This document shows positions 8,901 to 19,200 of a DNA stretch of 64,000 nucleotides, one piece after another; the first letter of the stretch is position 1; every line of letters begins with the position of its first letter. Position numbers and translations under genes: made by a program. Location of the stretch: NCBI GenBank assembly GCA_002728755.1, contig PBVT01000085.1:62001-126000 (forward strand), in the 5' to 3' direction. Below the pieces are notes generated by a model. The model had not been told where the DNA came from. It did no database searches and was given only the letters and a program-made list of their open reading frames with translations. Origin of the DNA: Myxococcales bacterium (lineage in GTDB: Bacteria; Myxococcota_A; UBA9042; UBA3505).

Positions 8901-10673
8901 TTAGAGGGGACGTGTAATTCGAGCGGAAACCGTCTGACGAGCCGGTAATAGATGGAACCGTTTGCGCAGTAGGATATTCCGAACACAGGCTGAACCTGCA
9001 GGATCTGGTACTGGAAATTCGACGTCGACCTTCTCTACACCGCCAGAGATATTGACGACGATAGTCACGGTCATCTGCTCATTCGAAGTACAGCTCCATA
9101 TTGATTTACGCCATGTACGTAAGCGTTCTTGAAACTCAGACGGTGTAATCGGCCGTTCTTTTACACCGAGATTATCTGTTCCCTGTAGCTTGATCCGACG
9201 CTCGCCGCGCTTGGCGTCTGGATCGGCCAGCAGGCGCTCGTATTCCTTGGCGCTGAGTCCGTGGAGTTTATCCCTCTCGGCAATCTTTTTCTCCAATTTG
9301 GTCTTCTTTGGCGCCACAACAACGGCCTCGCCTGTGAGCTCAATCGGAGTTCCGCCACGATTCTTTCGCCGTTTTGTTGTTCGTTTTGTTTTCTTGGCTG
9401 ACGCTTGCGTCGATTCAATTTCCACCTGTTCCGTAAGGTCCGGCGTCGTCTCAACAATATCGAGCGTCTTCTGGTTGGCACTATTATAGGCGCTGGCAGA
9501 GCGGCGAGTTCGGCCGTCGTTCGTTGTGGGTTTCATAAGATCGATGATGAACAGAGTCCCGACAACGCCAACGATCACCGCACCGGCGATGAAATAGATT
9601 TTTCGCCGATTATTTTCCTTATCCATCTCCTTCATCACGCCAAATTGCTTTCTAAGCATGCGTGATTCCCGTGCCGATGGATCTGGTCCAGAGACGGACA
9701 GCTCCGATTTGTCGTATTTGATACCTTTGAGGCTGATCCCCTCGGCCTCCGTCTTTTCCCTTGTACGTCGTTCTTTTTCTTCCTCCTCCAGGGAGCGAGC
9801 GACCTCCTCAAGGGACTCTATTTCTGCCTGGGAAAGGGTCTGGTGTTCCGCAGCCACTTCGTCGGAGAAAAAGGCCTGTTCGAATGTATCGTATTCCTGG
9901 CCTTCGTCGTCGTCTTCATCGTCCTGGTCGTCGTCTCGGCCACCTTCGAGAACATTCAGGTCGGGGCCTTCAGCAGGCTCCTCTTCAGCGGGCTCCTCTT
10001 CAACAGGCTCCTCTTCGACGGGCTCCTCTTCGACGGGCTCTTCTTCGACAGGAGCTTCTTCGACGGGCTCCTCTTCAGCGGGCTCCTCTTCAGCGGGCTC
10101 CTCTTCAGCGGGCTCCTCTTCGACAGGAACTTCTTCGACGGGTTCCTCTTCGACAGGAACCTCTTCGACGGGTTCTTCGTCGCTGAGCTCTTCTTCGGTC
10201 ACAGCGCTAGGGGTATCGGTAGAACGGGTTGGAGACTCGGATAAGGCGGCTTGTAACCCTTCATCGATCGCGTTCTTAAACAGGGCGACATGACCCGCAG
10301 GCTTCCATTCGGCCCAGTTGGGCTCCCAGATCAGGGTTGTCTTTAGGAGGCCGCCCCCTTTCGCCAATTCCACCATCTTCTCCAGACTATGGGGGCCATC
10401 GGATTGTCCGTCGACGACTCGGTGCCAGTCTGTCGGGGCCAAGCTACTCCCTGCTTCCGGCGGAGGGCTCGTCGGCTGGGTGGAGGTGATCGGATCTGCG
10501 TCGGCCGTGGTCCCAAGATCGCTTGTGGGGGATTCCGATGGGTCGGCGCCCGGGGCCCGTACACGGAGCACAGCACCACAGTTACGACACCGAATCCGAA
10601 CGGATGTCCCCCCTTGAAGATGTTGGGGGTTGATGCGGTATCGCGTATTACATTTTACACAAGTGAAACGCAT
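8901..10673 (-). CDS. GltJ/AgmX-like zinc ribbon-GYF-TonB-C protein
   Basis: Begun at the ATG with AGGAG upstream, the protein opens directly with a zinc ribbon (MRFTCVKCNTRYRI...RIRCRNCG), the MJ0042 type. A GYF_2-like domain follows ('DWHRVVDGQSDGPHSLEKMVELA...PNWAEWKPA', about residues 80-130), then a long Glu/Pro/Val repeat linker, an acidic patch, one membrane helix ('IYFIAGAVIVGVVGTLFIIDLM') and a C-terminal TonB-C/AgmX-like domain ('VTIVVNISGGVEKVDVEF...GSACVRNILL'). This order matches the Myxococcus gliding-machine protein GltJ/AgmX, where the cytoplasmic zinc ribbon and GYF domains read the MglA switch and the periplasmic part reaches outward. Whether this organism glides is not known; no other glt genes are in the window. 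Confidence 0.8.
   Translation of the reverse strand: MRFTCVKCNTRYRINPQHLQGGTSVRIRCRNCGAVLRVRAPGADPSESPTSDLGTTADADPITSTQPTSPPPEAGSSLAPTDWHRVVDGQSDGPHSLEKMVELAKGGGLLKTTLIWEPNWAEWKPAGHVALFKNAIDEGLQAALSESPTRSTDTPSAVTEEELSDEEPVEEVPVEEEPVEEVPVEEEPAEEEPAEEEPAEEEPVEEAPVEEEPVEEEPVEEEPVEEEPAEEEPAEGPDLNVLEGGRDDDQDDEDDDEGQEYDTFEQAFFSDEVAAEHQTLSQAEIESLEEVARSLEEEEKERRTREKTEAEGISLKGIKYDKSELSVSGPDPSARESRMLRKQFGVMKEMDKENNRRKIYFIAGAVIVGVVGTLFIIDLMKPTTNDGRTRRSASAYNSANQKTLDIVETTPDLTEQVEIESTQASAKKTKRTTKRRKNRGGTPIELTGEAVVVAPKKTKLEKKIAERDKLHGLSAKEYERLLADPDAKRGERRIKLQGTDNLGVKERPITPSEFQERLRTWRKSIWSCTSNEQMTVTIVVNISGGVEKVDVEFPVPDPAGSACVRNILLRKRFHLLPARQTVSARITRPL
9970..10187 (-). repeat. Glu-Glu-Pro-Val/Ala hexapeptide repeat tract
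   Basis: About a dozen near-identical 15-18 nt units encode EEPVEE / EEPAEE / VPVEE within the linker of the GltJ/AgmX-like protein. The DNA copies are close enough for slippage to change the linker length in frame. Confidence 0.85.
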
Positions 10674-10861
10674 GCGCGTTCTACTCCTGGCGGACAAATC
10701 CGGGGACTTGATAACGACCGAAACTAGCACTGTGACGTGCTTGAGACAACTTTGATAACGCGCAATGCTCTGTATTCGTTCCCCTCACAGGTCTTCAGCT
10801 ATGGGAAGAGTCCACTCGTTGTAGGGGCGGGCATTGCCTTTCAGTCCGCCTTTTACTTACG

Positions 10862-10889
10862 TTGCGGTTGATACGATGTTCGGTATATT
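10862..10889 (+). promoter_or_regulatory. Candidate promoter for the TPR gene
   Basis: TTGCGG, 16 nt, TATATT. The -10 matches consensus at five of six positions, the -35 at three. It would start transcription near 10896, about 20 nt before the GTG start codon. Confidence 0.35.
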
Positions 10890-10916
10890 CTCGTATGGTG
10901 GTTGACGGGGAGAGCG

Positions 10917-12113
10917 GTGTACATTCGAGCGGTAATCTTTCGGGCTATTCTACCAACAGCGTTGCTGGCGTTCCTGGCTACACCGCAATGGGTCGTCGCA
11001 CAGGAGAATCGAAGCTTTGATTCGATCGTAAATGAGGCTAAGGCGGCCCGGCAGGCCGGTGATCTGGAGCGGGCGGCGGAGTTGGTCGAAGAGGCCTACA
11101 AGCGCAAGCCGCTGCCGGTGTTATTGAATAACCTTGGTAAGGTCTACGAAGAGTTGGGCCGTTATAAGAAAGCGATTGATTGTTATCAGAAGGTGGCCGA
11201 CGATCCGAAAGCGGACTCCTCTTTACGAGCGCTGGATACCGCGCGGATTGGGGCCCTTACACCCAGGTTAGCATCGGCTTGGATACGAGGTCCGGCGGAG
11301 TCGAATTGGGAGCGGATCGTCGTAGCGGGCGAGGTTGTTGCCGTTCGAGGGGGTGAAGAGCTACCGGTTCCGGTTGGAAAGCAGCTGGTTCTGATCCAGG
11401 CTCAGGCGGACACCGTGCATTTGCTTCATCTCCAATTTGTCCGAGGCCGCCGAACAAGTGTCATTCCTACGATTCTTATGGATCGTGGTGGATTTGCTAC
11501 GATCGATCTAAAGGGGATTTCGCCTCGGCCACAGAGTATTTTTATCGATGGAAGACGGCTGGATATAGAGTTGGATGGTGTTGAAGCACTGCATATAGAG
11601 CCGGGATCCTATCAACTCCGCGTAGAAAGAGGACCTGGAAAGGTTAAGATCGTGCAGTTAACTGTACAGGCCAATCAGGCAGTAGCGTTGCGAACGCGGT
11701 TGTCGACCCATGGCGTACATGATGAATCGGGCCTGCTAACCCGCTCCGCCCCTTCGGATGGTCTTAGAGTTGGCCCTTTGGTTACCGTAGGGGCGAGCCT
11801 CATCCTCGTCGGTGTGGGAGGATATCTTCTGCACGAAGCCAGCCAACTACGGGGGCAAATTGCTGACTCTGTAGAGCAACATAGGAATTTCACGGATGGC
11901 CCACTTACGTTCTCCCAGGAACAGACGTATGCGATGCAGGACGACGCGGACAGTAAGAGCCTAATGGGTAGCGTTTTCTCGATAACTGGCACCATTGCCC
12001 TTGGGGCGGGTATTGCCTGGTGGCTGTATGGAGATACACCGACGACAACGGTTATGGGTCGAACGTCGGTTTTTATGTCTCCGACGGGCCTGAGACTGGA
12101 TGTGACCTACTGA
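10917..12113 (+). CDS. Envelope TPR protein
   Basis: The start chosen is GTG at 10917, placed 4 nt after GGGGAG; the track start is a TTG 15 nt earlier. The N-terminal 'IFRAILPTALLAFLATPQWVVAQ' is a signal peptide ending in VVAQ. Residues about 30-95 form tetratricopeptide repeats ('EAKAARQAGDLERAAELVEEAYKRKP', 'LGKVYEELGRYKKAIDCY'). The middle is beta-rich and may include a PEGA-like segment ('GISPRPQSIFIDGRRL...EPGSYQLRVERG'). Two hydrophobic helices near the C-terminus flank a coiled region. This arrangement is common for predicted periplasmic proteins in Myxococcota that accompany surface lipoproteins. Its TGA overlaps the ATG of the next gene (TGATG), so the two are translationally coupled. 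Confidence 0.75.
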   Translation: MYIRAVIFRAILPTALLAFLATPQWVVAQENRSFDSIVNEAKAARQAGDLERAAELVEEAYKRKPLPVLLNNLGKVYEELGRYKKAIDCYQKVADDPKADSSLRALDTARIGALTPRLASAWIRGPAESNWERIVVAGEVVAVRGGEELPVPVGKQLVLIQAQADTVHLLHLQFVRGRRTSVIPTILMDRGGFATIDLKGISPRPQSIFIDGRRLDIELDGVEALHIEPGSYQLRVERGPGKVKIVQLTVQANQAVALRTRLSTHGVHDESGLLTRSAPSDGLRVGPLVTVGASLILVGVGGYLLHEASQLRGQIADSVEQHRNFTDGPLTFSQEQTYAMQDDADSKSLMGSVFSITGTIALGAGIAWWLYGDTPTTTVMGRTSVFMSPTGLRLDVTY

Positions 12114-14437
12114 TGATATTGATTCGAAACAGGTGGAGTGACGGGTTGTGGCCGCTATTGGCCATGATGCTGATCGGTCTGGGTTGCAAAGAACCCCTCG
12201 ATCTCGATGCCACCCTATTCCACTGCGATGAAAACAACCCCTGCGCCCAGAGCGCAGGGTACGAATGCCAGTATCCAGTACTCGATAACGGCGAGAAAGC
12301 AGAGAAGGGGGAATGTAGAAAGGGTCCATCCTCTACGGACAGTACGGGTTCCGATACCGGTACGGATGTGGCGACCGATACGGGTTCGGATACGGGCTCT
12401 GATGTGGTGACTGATACGGGTTCGGATACGGGCGGTACTTCATGTAACGATAACGACGACTGTCAAGATGGAGTCGCCTGTACATATGACAAATGCGATG
12501 AAGGAACCTGTAATTTTCTGGCCGTTAACGACCAGAAATTTACGGATTATGATTGTTGCGGAATAACCGACACGCAAGAGGAATGTGGACAGCATTTAGA
12601 TGAACAGGCATCGGGCACCCTGAATGTTGAGAACCCCTATACATGTGGTTCATCTCCGGAGAATCGCTTTACCTGTATCCCTAACTGCAAAGCCACCTAT
12701 GTAGATGTCGACGGGAACTTCGCCAATGGTTGTGAAGAGCGTATTCTGCGTGTTGATCAAGAGGAGGGACTGTTTTGGGACACATCACAGGAGCCCCAGG
12801 GTACGCAGCCTGACGGCTCCGAAGAAAAGCCCTTCAAAAGCCTTTCCATCGCATTATGGTACGTTCGTGGAGAGCGTGGTGAGCATCAAAGTGAGTCCCG
12901 TTTTACCGTTCAACTGGAAGGAGACTACCAGATAGGGAAAGATGCATATTGGGACTTTTCGGGATCTTCGTCGACGCCGGGGACCGGGTCTCACGAGCTC
13001 ACCCTGTCCAATATTACCCTTCAGGGGAAAAGCAAAGACGTGGTGCTGAGCAAAAACCCGATCCTTGGGGTTGTTAGTTTCCGCCATAGTTGTGTGTTGC
13101 AGATCGGAAAGCCTGGGCCTGGCCAGACGCAAAATGTGACGATCCGCAATCTGACCATCGACGCGGAGAGAACCAGTCGTTGCGGTATCCACTTTCACGA
13201 CGTTGAGGGCATTGACGACGAAAATTTCAAAGCCCAAGATCTGGTCATAAGAAATGCCAAGGGAGAGTTGGGTGAGTCTGGTTACGGTATTCTGATTGGC
13301 GACGGTGGGAGTGTGGCGATAGACGGTGTGAATGTGGCGATAGACGGTGTGGAGATCCACCATATCTATGGAGGCGATAACATAGATTCATCCAACCCAC
13401 CCTCATACGGCGCCTCTTTTGGGATCTGGGCGTCCAATCCGAATGGCGGCCAGGCGGCCGTGACAATCCGAAATTCCCTGATTCATGACATCATGGGATA
13501 TGGATTTCATCCCGATGAATCAGTCGATGCGCCCGATGACAGGGGCTCGGTTGGGATCTATGTAGAGAACATCCCGGATATAACGATCGAGCATTGTTCG
13601 ATTCATTCTATCTATTCCACGGTTTCAACCCCTCCCAACATCGATACGGAGATATACCCGGTTGCGGCAATCTATCTGCGAGATTCCGCCACCTCGGGCA
13701 ATTACCTAACGCTTGCGCATCTCAGTATCTGGAATGTGGGTCTGATGACACGTGATTATGCCGGAACGAGTCGGGCGTATGGCATCGCCGTGGATAACGA
13801 GGATGATGATTCGGCGTCTCTGGTGGTTAAGAATTCCATCATCAGTCGGATCGGCGGCCGATATGGAGGAAGCTGTGGGTTATGTGTGGCGGATCTTCAT
13901 CTTGATGCGGACACTCCGACTCCCACCGTCCCAGACAATGTAGGGGGCATGGATTATCTAGAACGCTGTGGTTGCTCAATAAATTACAACCAGGACGGTT
14001 GTGTAGTTGGCGACGATCCCAACAATTCCCCTCCCCTATTCGATCTGGGCGCTCTGGACGCATGTATAGGAGCGAGTGTTGAGGATTTGAGGACGCAGCT
14101 TAAGAACTGTAGTTTGTCCGAGCCGGCCCATGAAACCTGTCCGGCCGACAATTCATTTGTCGAATGCTCTTGCGGGCAGTTTCCTCAATTACGACTGGCG
14201 GTCAACTCGCCAGCGATAGATGCGGGCGATCCCAAAAGTTCTGGGGTCTGCATTGAGCCGGAGCCCAATGGCTGCGTCGTAAACCTGGGGCATTATGGAG
14301 GCACAAGCGAGGCCCAGGTAGCGAAGGACGGGACACATTTGATTGGCCCCGATGGGTGGATATGCGAGAACCATTCGTTCAACCCGGGTGGAAAGGGCGG
14401 AATGTACTGTCCCTCCGCCCCCGAACCGGACGAGTAG
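12113..14437 (+). CDS. Lipoprotein with parallel beta-helix repeats
   Basis: Starting at the ATG that overlaps the upstream stop gives 774 residues with a signal 'LWPLLAMMLIGLGC', a probable lipoprotein signal although -3 is Gly rather than Leu. A low-complexity Asp/Thr/Gly/Ser stalk follows, then a Cys-rich segment ('CNDNDDCQDGVACTYDKCDEG') and a long right-handed beta-helix with rungs such as 'VTIRNLTIDAE', 'VTIRNSLIHDI' and 'ITIEHCSIHSI' (roughly residues 240-560). The C-terminal part is again Cys-rich and includes 'SPAIDAGDPKSSG', typical of the end of such secreted helices. Likely exposed on the outer membrane surface; ligand unknown. No polysaccharide lyase active site is evident. Confidence 0.78.
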   Translation: MILIRNRWSDGLWPLLAMMLIGLGCKEPLDLDATLFHCDENNPCAQSAGYECQYPVLDNGEKAEKGECRKGPSSTDSTGSDTGTDVATDTGSDTGSDVVTDTGSDTGGTSCNDNDDCQDGVACTYDKCDEGTCNFLAVNDQKFTDYDCCGITDTQEECGQHLDEQASGTLNVENPYTCGSSPENRFTCIPNCKATYVDVDGNFANGCEERILRVDQEEGLFWDTSQEPQGTQPDGSEEKPFKSLSIALWYVRGERGEHQSESRFTVQLEGDYQIGKDAYWDFSGSSSTPGTGSHELTLSNITLQGKSKDVVLSKNPILGVVSFRHSCVLQIGKPGPGQTQNVTIRNLTIDAERTSRCGIHFHDVEGIDDENFKAQDLVIRNAKGELGESGYGILIGDGGSVAIDGVNVAIDGVEIHHIYGGDNIDSSNPPSYGASFGIWASNPNGGQAAVTIRNSLIHDIMGYGFHPDESVDAPDDRGSVGIYVENIPDITIEHCSIHSIYSTVSTPPNIDTEIYPVAAIYLRDSATSGNYLTLAHLSIWNVGLMTRDYAGTSRAYGIAVDNEDDDSASLVVKNSIISRIGGRYGGSCGLCVADLHLDADTPTPTVPDNVGGMDYLERCGCSINYNQDGCVVGDDPNNSPPLFDLGALDACIGASVEDLRTQLKNCSLSEPAHETCPADNSFVECSCGQFPQLRLAVNSPAIDAGDPKSSGVCIEPEPNGCVVNLGHYGGTSEAQVAKDGTHLIGPDGWICENHSFNPGGKGGMYCPSAPEPDE
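12336..12440 (+). repeat. Asp-Thr-Gly-Ser stalk repeats
   Basis: Imperfect repeats of GATACGGGTTCGGATACGGG-type units encode a DTGSDTG stalk after the lipid-anchored N-terminus of the beta-helix protein. Such acidic Ser/Thr stalks are common spacers in lipoproteins of this bacterial group. Confidence 0.75.
13313..13351 (+). repeat. 18-bp perfect direct repeat in beta-helix gene
   Basis: GTGGCGATAGACGGTGTG occurs twice separated by AAT, giving VAIDGVN-VAIDGVE. A recent in-frame 21-nt duplication inside a beta-helix rung is the simplest explanation. Confidence 0.8.
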
Positions 14438-14461
14438 CGGGGTCGACCAAAAGGCCCGGAC

Positions 14462-16174
14462 CTACCATTGATCGACGGTTTTCTTGTCCTTGCGCTTTGG
14501 TTTCGGCTTTACTGGGGTCGAGGCTTTTCGGCGTCGAGTGGTCTGCCTTAGCTTTACCTGCACAATATCATCGCTGGTAGGCATTACCGTCAGATTTTTC
14601 GTCTTGTAGCCCTTGCGTTTTAGACGAAGTTTCATTGGTTCGGCATCGTCGGCCATGGAAATCCCGAGAGGGGTTTTCCCCAGTTGCGTGGCGCCGTCCC
14701 ATACCTCTGCACCTGGAGGATCACTTTCAATTTGAATGGTTCGCACCTGCGTCGCGACCTTCTCTTTGGCGGGAGGCTGTCGTTCTGGCTCCGCATCGGT
14801 AGAACTCGTTATATCGCTCTGGGTGTCGGGTATCGACGCGATGCCTGTATCGCTGGTGGATACATCCTGTCTGTTGTTGGTGGCGTCTTTATTCTTTTTG
14901 CCCGTAGGCATAAAGGCGAACACGGCACCGATTACGCCCAACACGACCAGGACTACCGCCCAGGTGGCTTTTGAGCGACCAAACCCGCTGTTTGCCGCCG
15001 CCACGAGTGGCTCCTCATCGGTCTGTAGCGCGTCTCGGACGTCGCTGGCGGTCAAGGGTTCGGAGCGCACCTCGGGACTCTTCACCAGGTCCGATAAGAT
15101 ATCTTCCACCGCGCGTGGTTTTTTGTCGGCGAGCTGGCCGGTAGAAATGGCTGCGGTACGCGCAGAAGCCAGTGTTTTTTTTACATCGACTGGAGCGGCC
15201 CTTGAGAGGGCAGATAAGATATCAACAACGGCTTTCGTGCTGCATGGTCGGTCGAGCCGCTTCTTTGCCATTAAGGAGGTGTAGAGAGCGACGAGGCCTT
15301 CCGATGGTGGTTGTCCATCGGAGAGCTTCGCGGGCAGCGCTGGCGCCTCCTCGCGAAGATGTTTCATCAAGATACCGATGGGCTCGTCGGACATATACGG
15401 GGGACCACCCGACAACAGCTCAAACATGACGCATCCAAGGGAATAGAGATCGGAGCGAAAGTCGAGGGGCTGGCCCATAGTCTGCTCGGGGCTCATATAC
15501 ATCGGCGTACCGACCGTTACCCCGGTACCGGTCAGAGATTGATACGAGTCGGAATCACTACGCAGAACTTTGGCGATTCCGAAGTCGAGTACTTTGACAT
15601 GCTCCTGGCCATCGCTGAGTTCACGAACATGAATGTTCTCGGGCTTCAGATCTCGATGAACAATATCCTTATCGTGAGCTTCGGTCAGGGCCCGCGCAAC
15701 GCCCAATAAGATGGTGGTCACCCGTCGTTCTGGTAGAGGGCCTTCCGCCTGAAGTAACTCGTCCAGGGCTAGCCCCTCTAAATACTCCATTGCGATATAG
15801 GGAATATCGGTCTCTTTATCGATGCCAAAGTCGTAGATTCGTACGATGTTTGGATGGTCCAGCGCACTGGCAGATTGCGCTTCACGGTAGAAGCGTTTAA
15901 CGAGCTTACTCTCGCGCAACAGGGTTTTGAGAAGAGTCTTCAGCGCGACCTTTCGGTTCATGCTGGTCTGGGTTGCGAGGTATACCGCCCCCATGCCTCC
16001 CTGGCCCAGAAGGCTTTCGATTCGAAACCGCTGAGCAATCATCGTTCCATTGGCGAGCCCGCCGGCCTCTGGCTCCATTTTAGCGCGGTCTACAGTGGGG
16101 ACGCCGTCTTTTGGGCAGACGTCATCATCCATCCACTCTTCACAAAGGGGGCAGTACCGTCCGGGCTCCGCCAT
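14462..16174 (-). CDS. Ser/Thr protein kinase with zinc ribbon and PEGA domain
   Basis: A 570-residue Hanks-type kinase. The N-terminus has two CPxC/CPKDG-like half-sites (C8, C11, C20) that could bind zinc. The kinase domain has all key elements: GQGGMG at 58-63, Lys79 in VALK, HRDLKPEN at 173-180 and DFG at 197-199, plus the activation-loop end 'GTPMYMSPEQ'. A juxtamembrane region leads to one membrane helix ('WAVVLVVLGVIGAVFAFM') and a PEGA domain ('IQIESDPPGAEVWDGATQLGKTPL') outside, then a Lys/Arg-rich tail. PEGA domains probably contact surface sugars or layers. The start is set by AAGGAG 8 nt upstream, which abuts a nested inverted repeat. Substrates unknown. Confidence 0.9.
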   Translation of the reverse strand: MAEPGRYCPLCEEWMDDDVCPKDGVPTVDRAKMEPEAGGLANGTMIAQRFRIESLLGQGGMGAVYLATQTSMNRKVALKTLLKTLLRESKLVKRFYREAQSASALDHPNIVRIYDFGIDKETDIPYIAMEYLEGLALDELLQAEGPLPERRVTTILLGVARALTEAHDKDIVHRDLKPENIHVRELSDGQEHVKVLDFGIAKVLRSDSDSYQSLTGTGVTVGTPMYMSPEQTMGQPLDFRSDLYSLGCVMFELLSGGPPYMSDEPIGILMKHLREEAPALPAKLSDGQPPSEGLVALYTSLMAKKRLDRPCSTKAVVDILSALSRAAPVDVKKTLASARTAAISTGQLADKKPRAVEDILSDLVKSPEVRSEPLTASDVRDALQTDEEPLVAAANSGFGRSKATWAVVLVVLGVIGAVFAFMPTGKKNKDATNNRQDVSTSDTGIASIPDTQSDITSSTDAEPERQPPAKEKVATQVRTIQIESDPPGAEVWDGATQLGKTPLGISMADDAEPMKLRLKRKGYKTKNLTVMPTSDDIVQVKLRQTTRRRKASTPVKPKPKRKDKKTVDQW

Positions 16175-16182
16175 GATGTCTC

Positions 16183-16234
16183 CTTGACCGATTGCGCTCC
16201 CCTATCTTTCCCTTCTATGGGAGCAGGGGTCAAG
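16183..16234 (-). promoter_or_regulatory. Nested hairpin at the kinase ribosome-binding site
   Basis: In the kinase mRNA sense the sequence reads CTTGACC-CCT-GCTCCC-17 nt loop-GGGAGC-GCAATC-GGTCAAG, two perfect stems of 7 and 6 bp. The 3' arm GGTCAAG runs into the AAGGAG ribosome site of the kinase. It could mask translation, or end transcription from the gene upstream, though no U tract follows. Confidence 0.45.
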
Positions 16235-16266
16235 ATTGGCAATTCAAAGTGGAATCTTTTGTGGGA

Positions 16267-19200
16267 CTAGAAGTTGGTATGGTCCACGATCCCGAAGGAT
16301 CCGGCTCCACCATTATTTCCGAGGCTCGCTCCACCTAAACCACCTTCAGCGGCCGATGGGCCCGCAGGGAAGAGGTTGTTGTTGACGAATGTGGAGAGAT
16401 CGAATCCGTTGCTATGCCCCACATAGATGGCATAGGACGGGCCGCCGCAGCCGCCACCACCGCCGCCGCCATGACCTCCAGATCCACCGGCGCCGCCATT
16501 TCCTCCCTGCCCAGCGCAGAAGTTCTCTGTACCAGGAATCCCGCCAGCACCACCGCCGGCACCCAGTCCACCCGAACCACCAATACCGCCGGGGCCTCCT
16601 GCACCCCCGCGACCACCAGCGCCGCGGTGTAGCGTGTTATTTAGAAATTCCGGAGTGGAAGCTACCCCGTTCAGGGTTATAAAGATGGCAAAAGAGCCAC
16701 CGCCCGAGGTTCCATTCTCTCCCTTGGTTCCGGCGCAGCCTCCGGCCCCACCGCCACCGCCGCTACCACCGATATCGTGGGAACCAGATCCAGCAGTGGA
16801 ACAGTTGAAGGTCTCTACGCCGCCACCGGCGCCGCCGCCGCCACCGCCAAAGCCATGTTCTCCATTGCCACCGTCATTACCTGCAGTGCCAACCCAGAGG
16901 TCATTGCTGACATTACCTTCGGGAGTTGTGCAACCAGTACCAGGGGTTCCATTCGAACCTTGGGAACCATTATGGCCGTTACCTCCGTTGATGGGACCCT
17001 GAGGCGGTACAGCACATGCGCTACAATTGGCGGCTAGGCCCGTACCACAAGCATAGTTGTTGAAGGGGCCTGATGCGAAGCTAGTTAGGGCGTCGTAGCC
17101 GGCACTGCCGCCAATCCCGCCCTCTTCTAACGGTGAACCAGTTTTCCCCAGCTCCGCCTCGTTGTTCTCTTGAACAATTACAGCGCCTGGGCATTGGGAG
17201 CTCGCCAGGTCGTAATCCGGGCAGATCGCCGTCCCCCCCTGGCCACCACTACGATTACTACCGCTACAGGTTTGTTCTCCTCCATCGCCGCCCTGATTTT
17301 CTCCACTGCAAGCGAGCGCAAAGACATCATAGGAGATAACGCCCGTCTCACCGTTCTTACCCGCGTTGCCATCAAAGCCAGCAGCACCGAACACTCCATT
17401 GGCTCCATTACCGGCGAAGACCTGGTTGTCACGAATAGAGACCCGCTCATCGCAATCGACCAGGCGGATAGCATAGGACGAAGAACCGAGGATATCTGCA
17501 TCGCGACCAAAAACGAGGAAACCAACCATCTGCGTTGGTGGTCCTCCACCGTTGATTCCATGTGCGTTTACTGTAGCAACAAGGGTGTTGGTGGATGGTT
17601 GACCGAGGATAGCGGTTTCGAAAAGGAGGGGATCACGAGAACCAAAATTCGGGGAATATCCACCGTATAGAGATACGCCGGCGACCAGCTCAATCGATTC
17701 GGCATATAGGCCTGTCGCCACGTATACATCTCGCAATCCATTACTAGAGGCTGCGTTGATACCGGCCTGTATGGTTCGAACCGGGGCGTTGATGGTGCCC
17801 GAAGCAAAGTCATCTCCCGTCTTGGCCACAAAGATGGCGTTGTTGATTTCCCCGTCGACTCCATCGCAGTTGTGGTCGGTACCATCGGGGTGGTCTGTAT
17901 CCACGGAGAAGGTACATTCACAGCCATTTGCGGGGTTTCCATCCAGATCAAAACTGCCCGCCAGGCAATTCAAACCACAGGTGGGCACACCATTCACCAG
18001 GTTGCAGTAGCCGTTCGCGTTGGCATAGACCTGCGCCGTACAGTCGTTGCCGCAGATACCACAGTTGGTATCCGAGACATATAGCTGGTCGTCATTCAGG
18101 AAGTCTTCGTCCACTTCACCATCGCAGTCATTATCCAGATTATCGCAGAACTCGGCCGGTGGATTGCAGACCCCCCAACCCGTATCTGTACAGTTCTGTG
18201 TACCAATGCATGTGACGATGGGTTTACCCGGCTCAATATATGTAAGGTCACAGGCTTTGGTAAGTCCCGGGGTTTCCGTTGTGCAGCTACAGGAACCACT
18301 GCTTGGTTGGCATTGGGGAGTGTCCCCTGGCGTATCGAGACAGGAATATCCGGTCGGACAATCAATATCGTCGGTACAGGCCTTACCGCAGTAGTTTCCA
18401 TCTTCGAATGAGAGACATTCAGCACCGGTAAGTGGGCAATCGCTGTTCTCGACACAGGGGGCGCAGATCGCCGTGATATCCGGTATGCAGAGGTCTTCGA
18501 CGATCTGGTAGTAGCCTGGATCGCAGGCGGTTATCACACAGGAGGGGGTGCCGCTGGATAGATCACATGCGCCCTCGGCGTGGGGGAAGGCCAGGTTACA
18601 GTTGTTGTTACATTCACCACAATGCACATTCAGGTGGTATTGACCGTCCTCTTTGAAGTCTTCGTCGATCAGACCATCACAGTCGTCATCTACTCCATTG
18701 CAGGATTCGATCGTGGGGGTGGCTGCATCGCATACGTAGCCATTGATACCCTGGCAGATCTTTTCACCCACACAGGAACCCAGACCTTCAATGGTGATCT
18801 CACAAGGCTCGACGACCGTTGCGAGATCGTCAATCAGCCCGTTGCAATCGTTGTCGATCCCATCACATAGTTCCGCCACGGGAGGATCGGCCGTGCATGC
18901 AACGAAACCATAGTTTGGATCGCAGATCTCATAGCCATAACAGGTACCCAGTTCGTTCGAGCGGGTACATAAACGTTCCAACCCTAGATTCGCCGGTAAA
19001 CAGTCACAATCTCCACTTGTGGGTACACATTGTGCGCCCGAATCCCCTGGCTGGCAGGAATAGCCGTCCGGGCAATCTCCATCGGTACATGGGAGAGTAC
19101 AGACCTTGGCACCCGCAAGCTCCTGGCACGTCCCTTCGCCGCATTGAAAGTCTTCCTGGCAAGGGCTACAGAGCGTCTGTTGTTGGGGGACACAGAGGAA

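Noticed and set aside
9658-10293. Ser/Gly/Thr repeat protein on the plus strand
   Set aside because: Complement of the Glu/Pro repeat tract of the GltJ/AgmX-like gene.
12336-12440. CRISPR-like array
   Set aside because: Repeats are short, in frame and encode a DTGS stalk; there are no spacers of constant length or cas genes.
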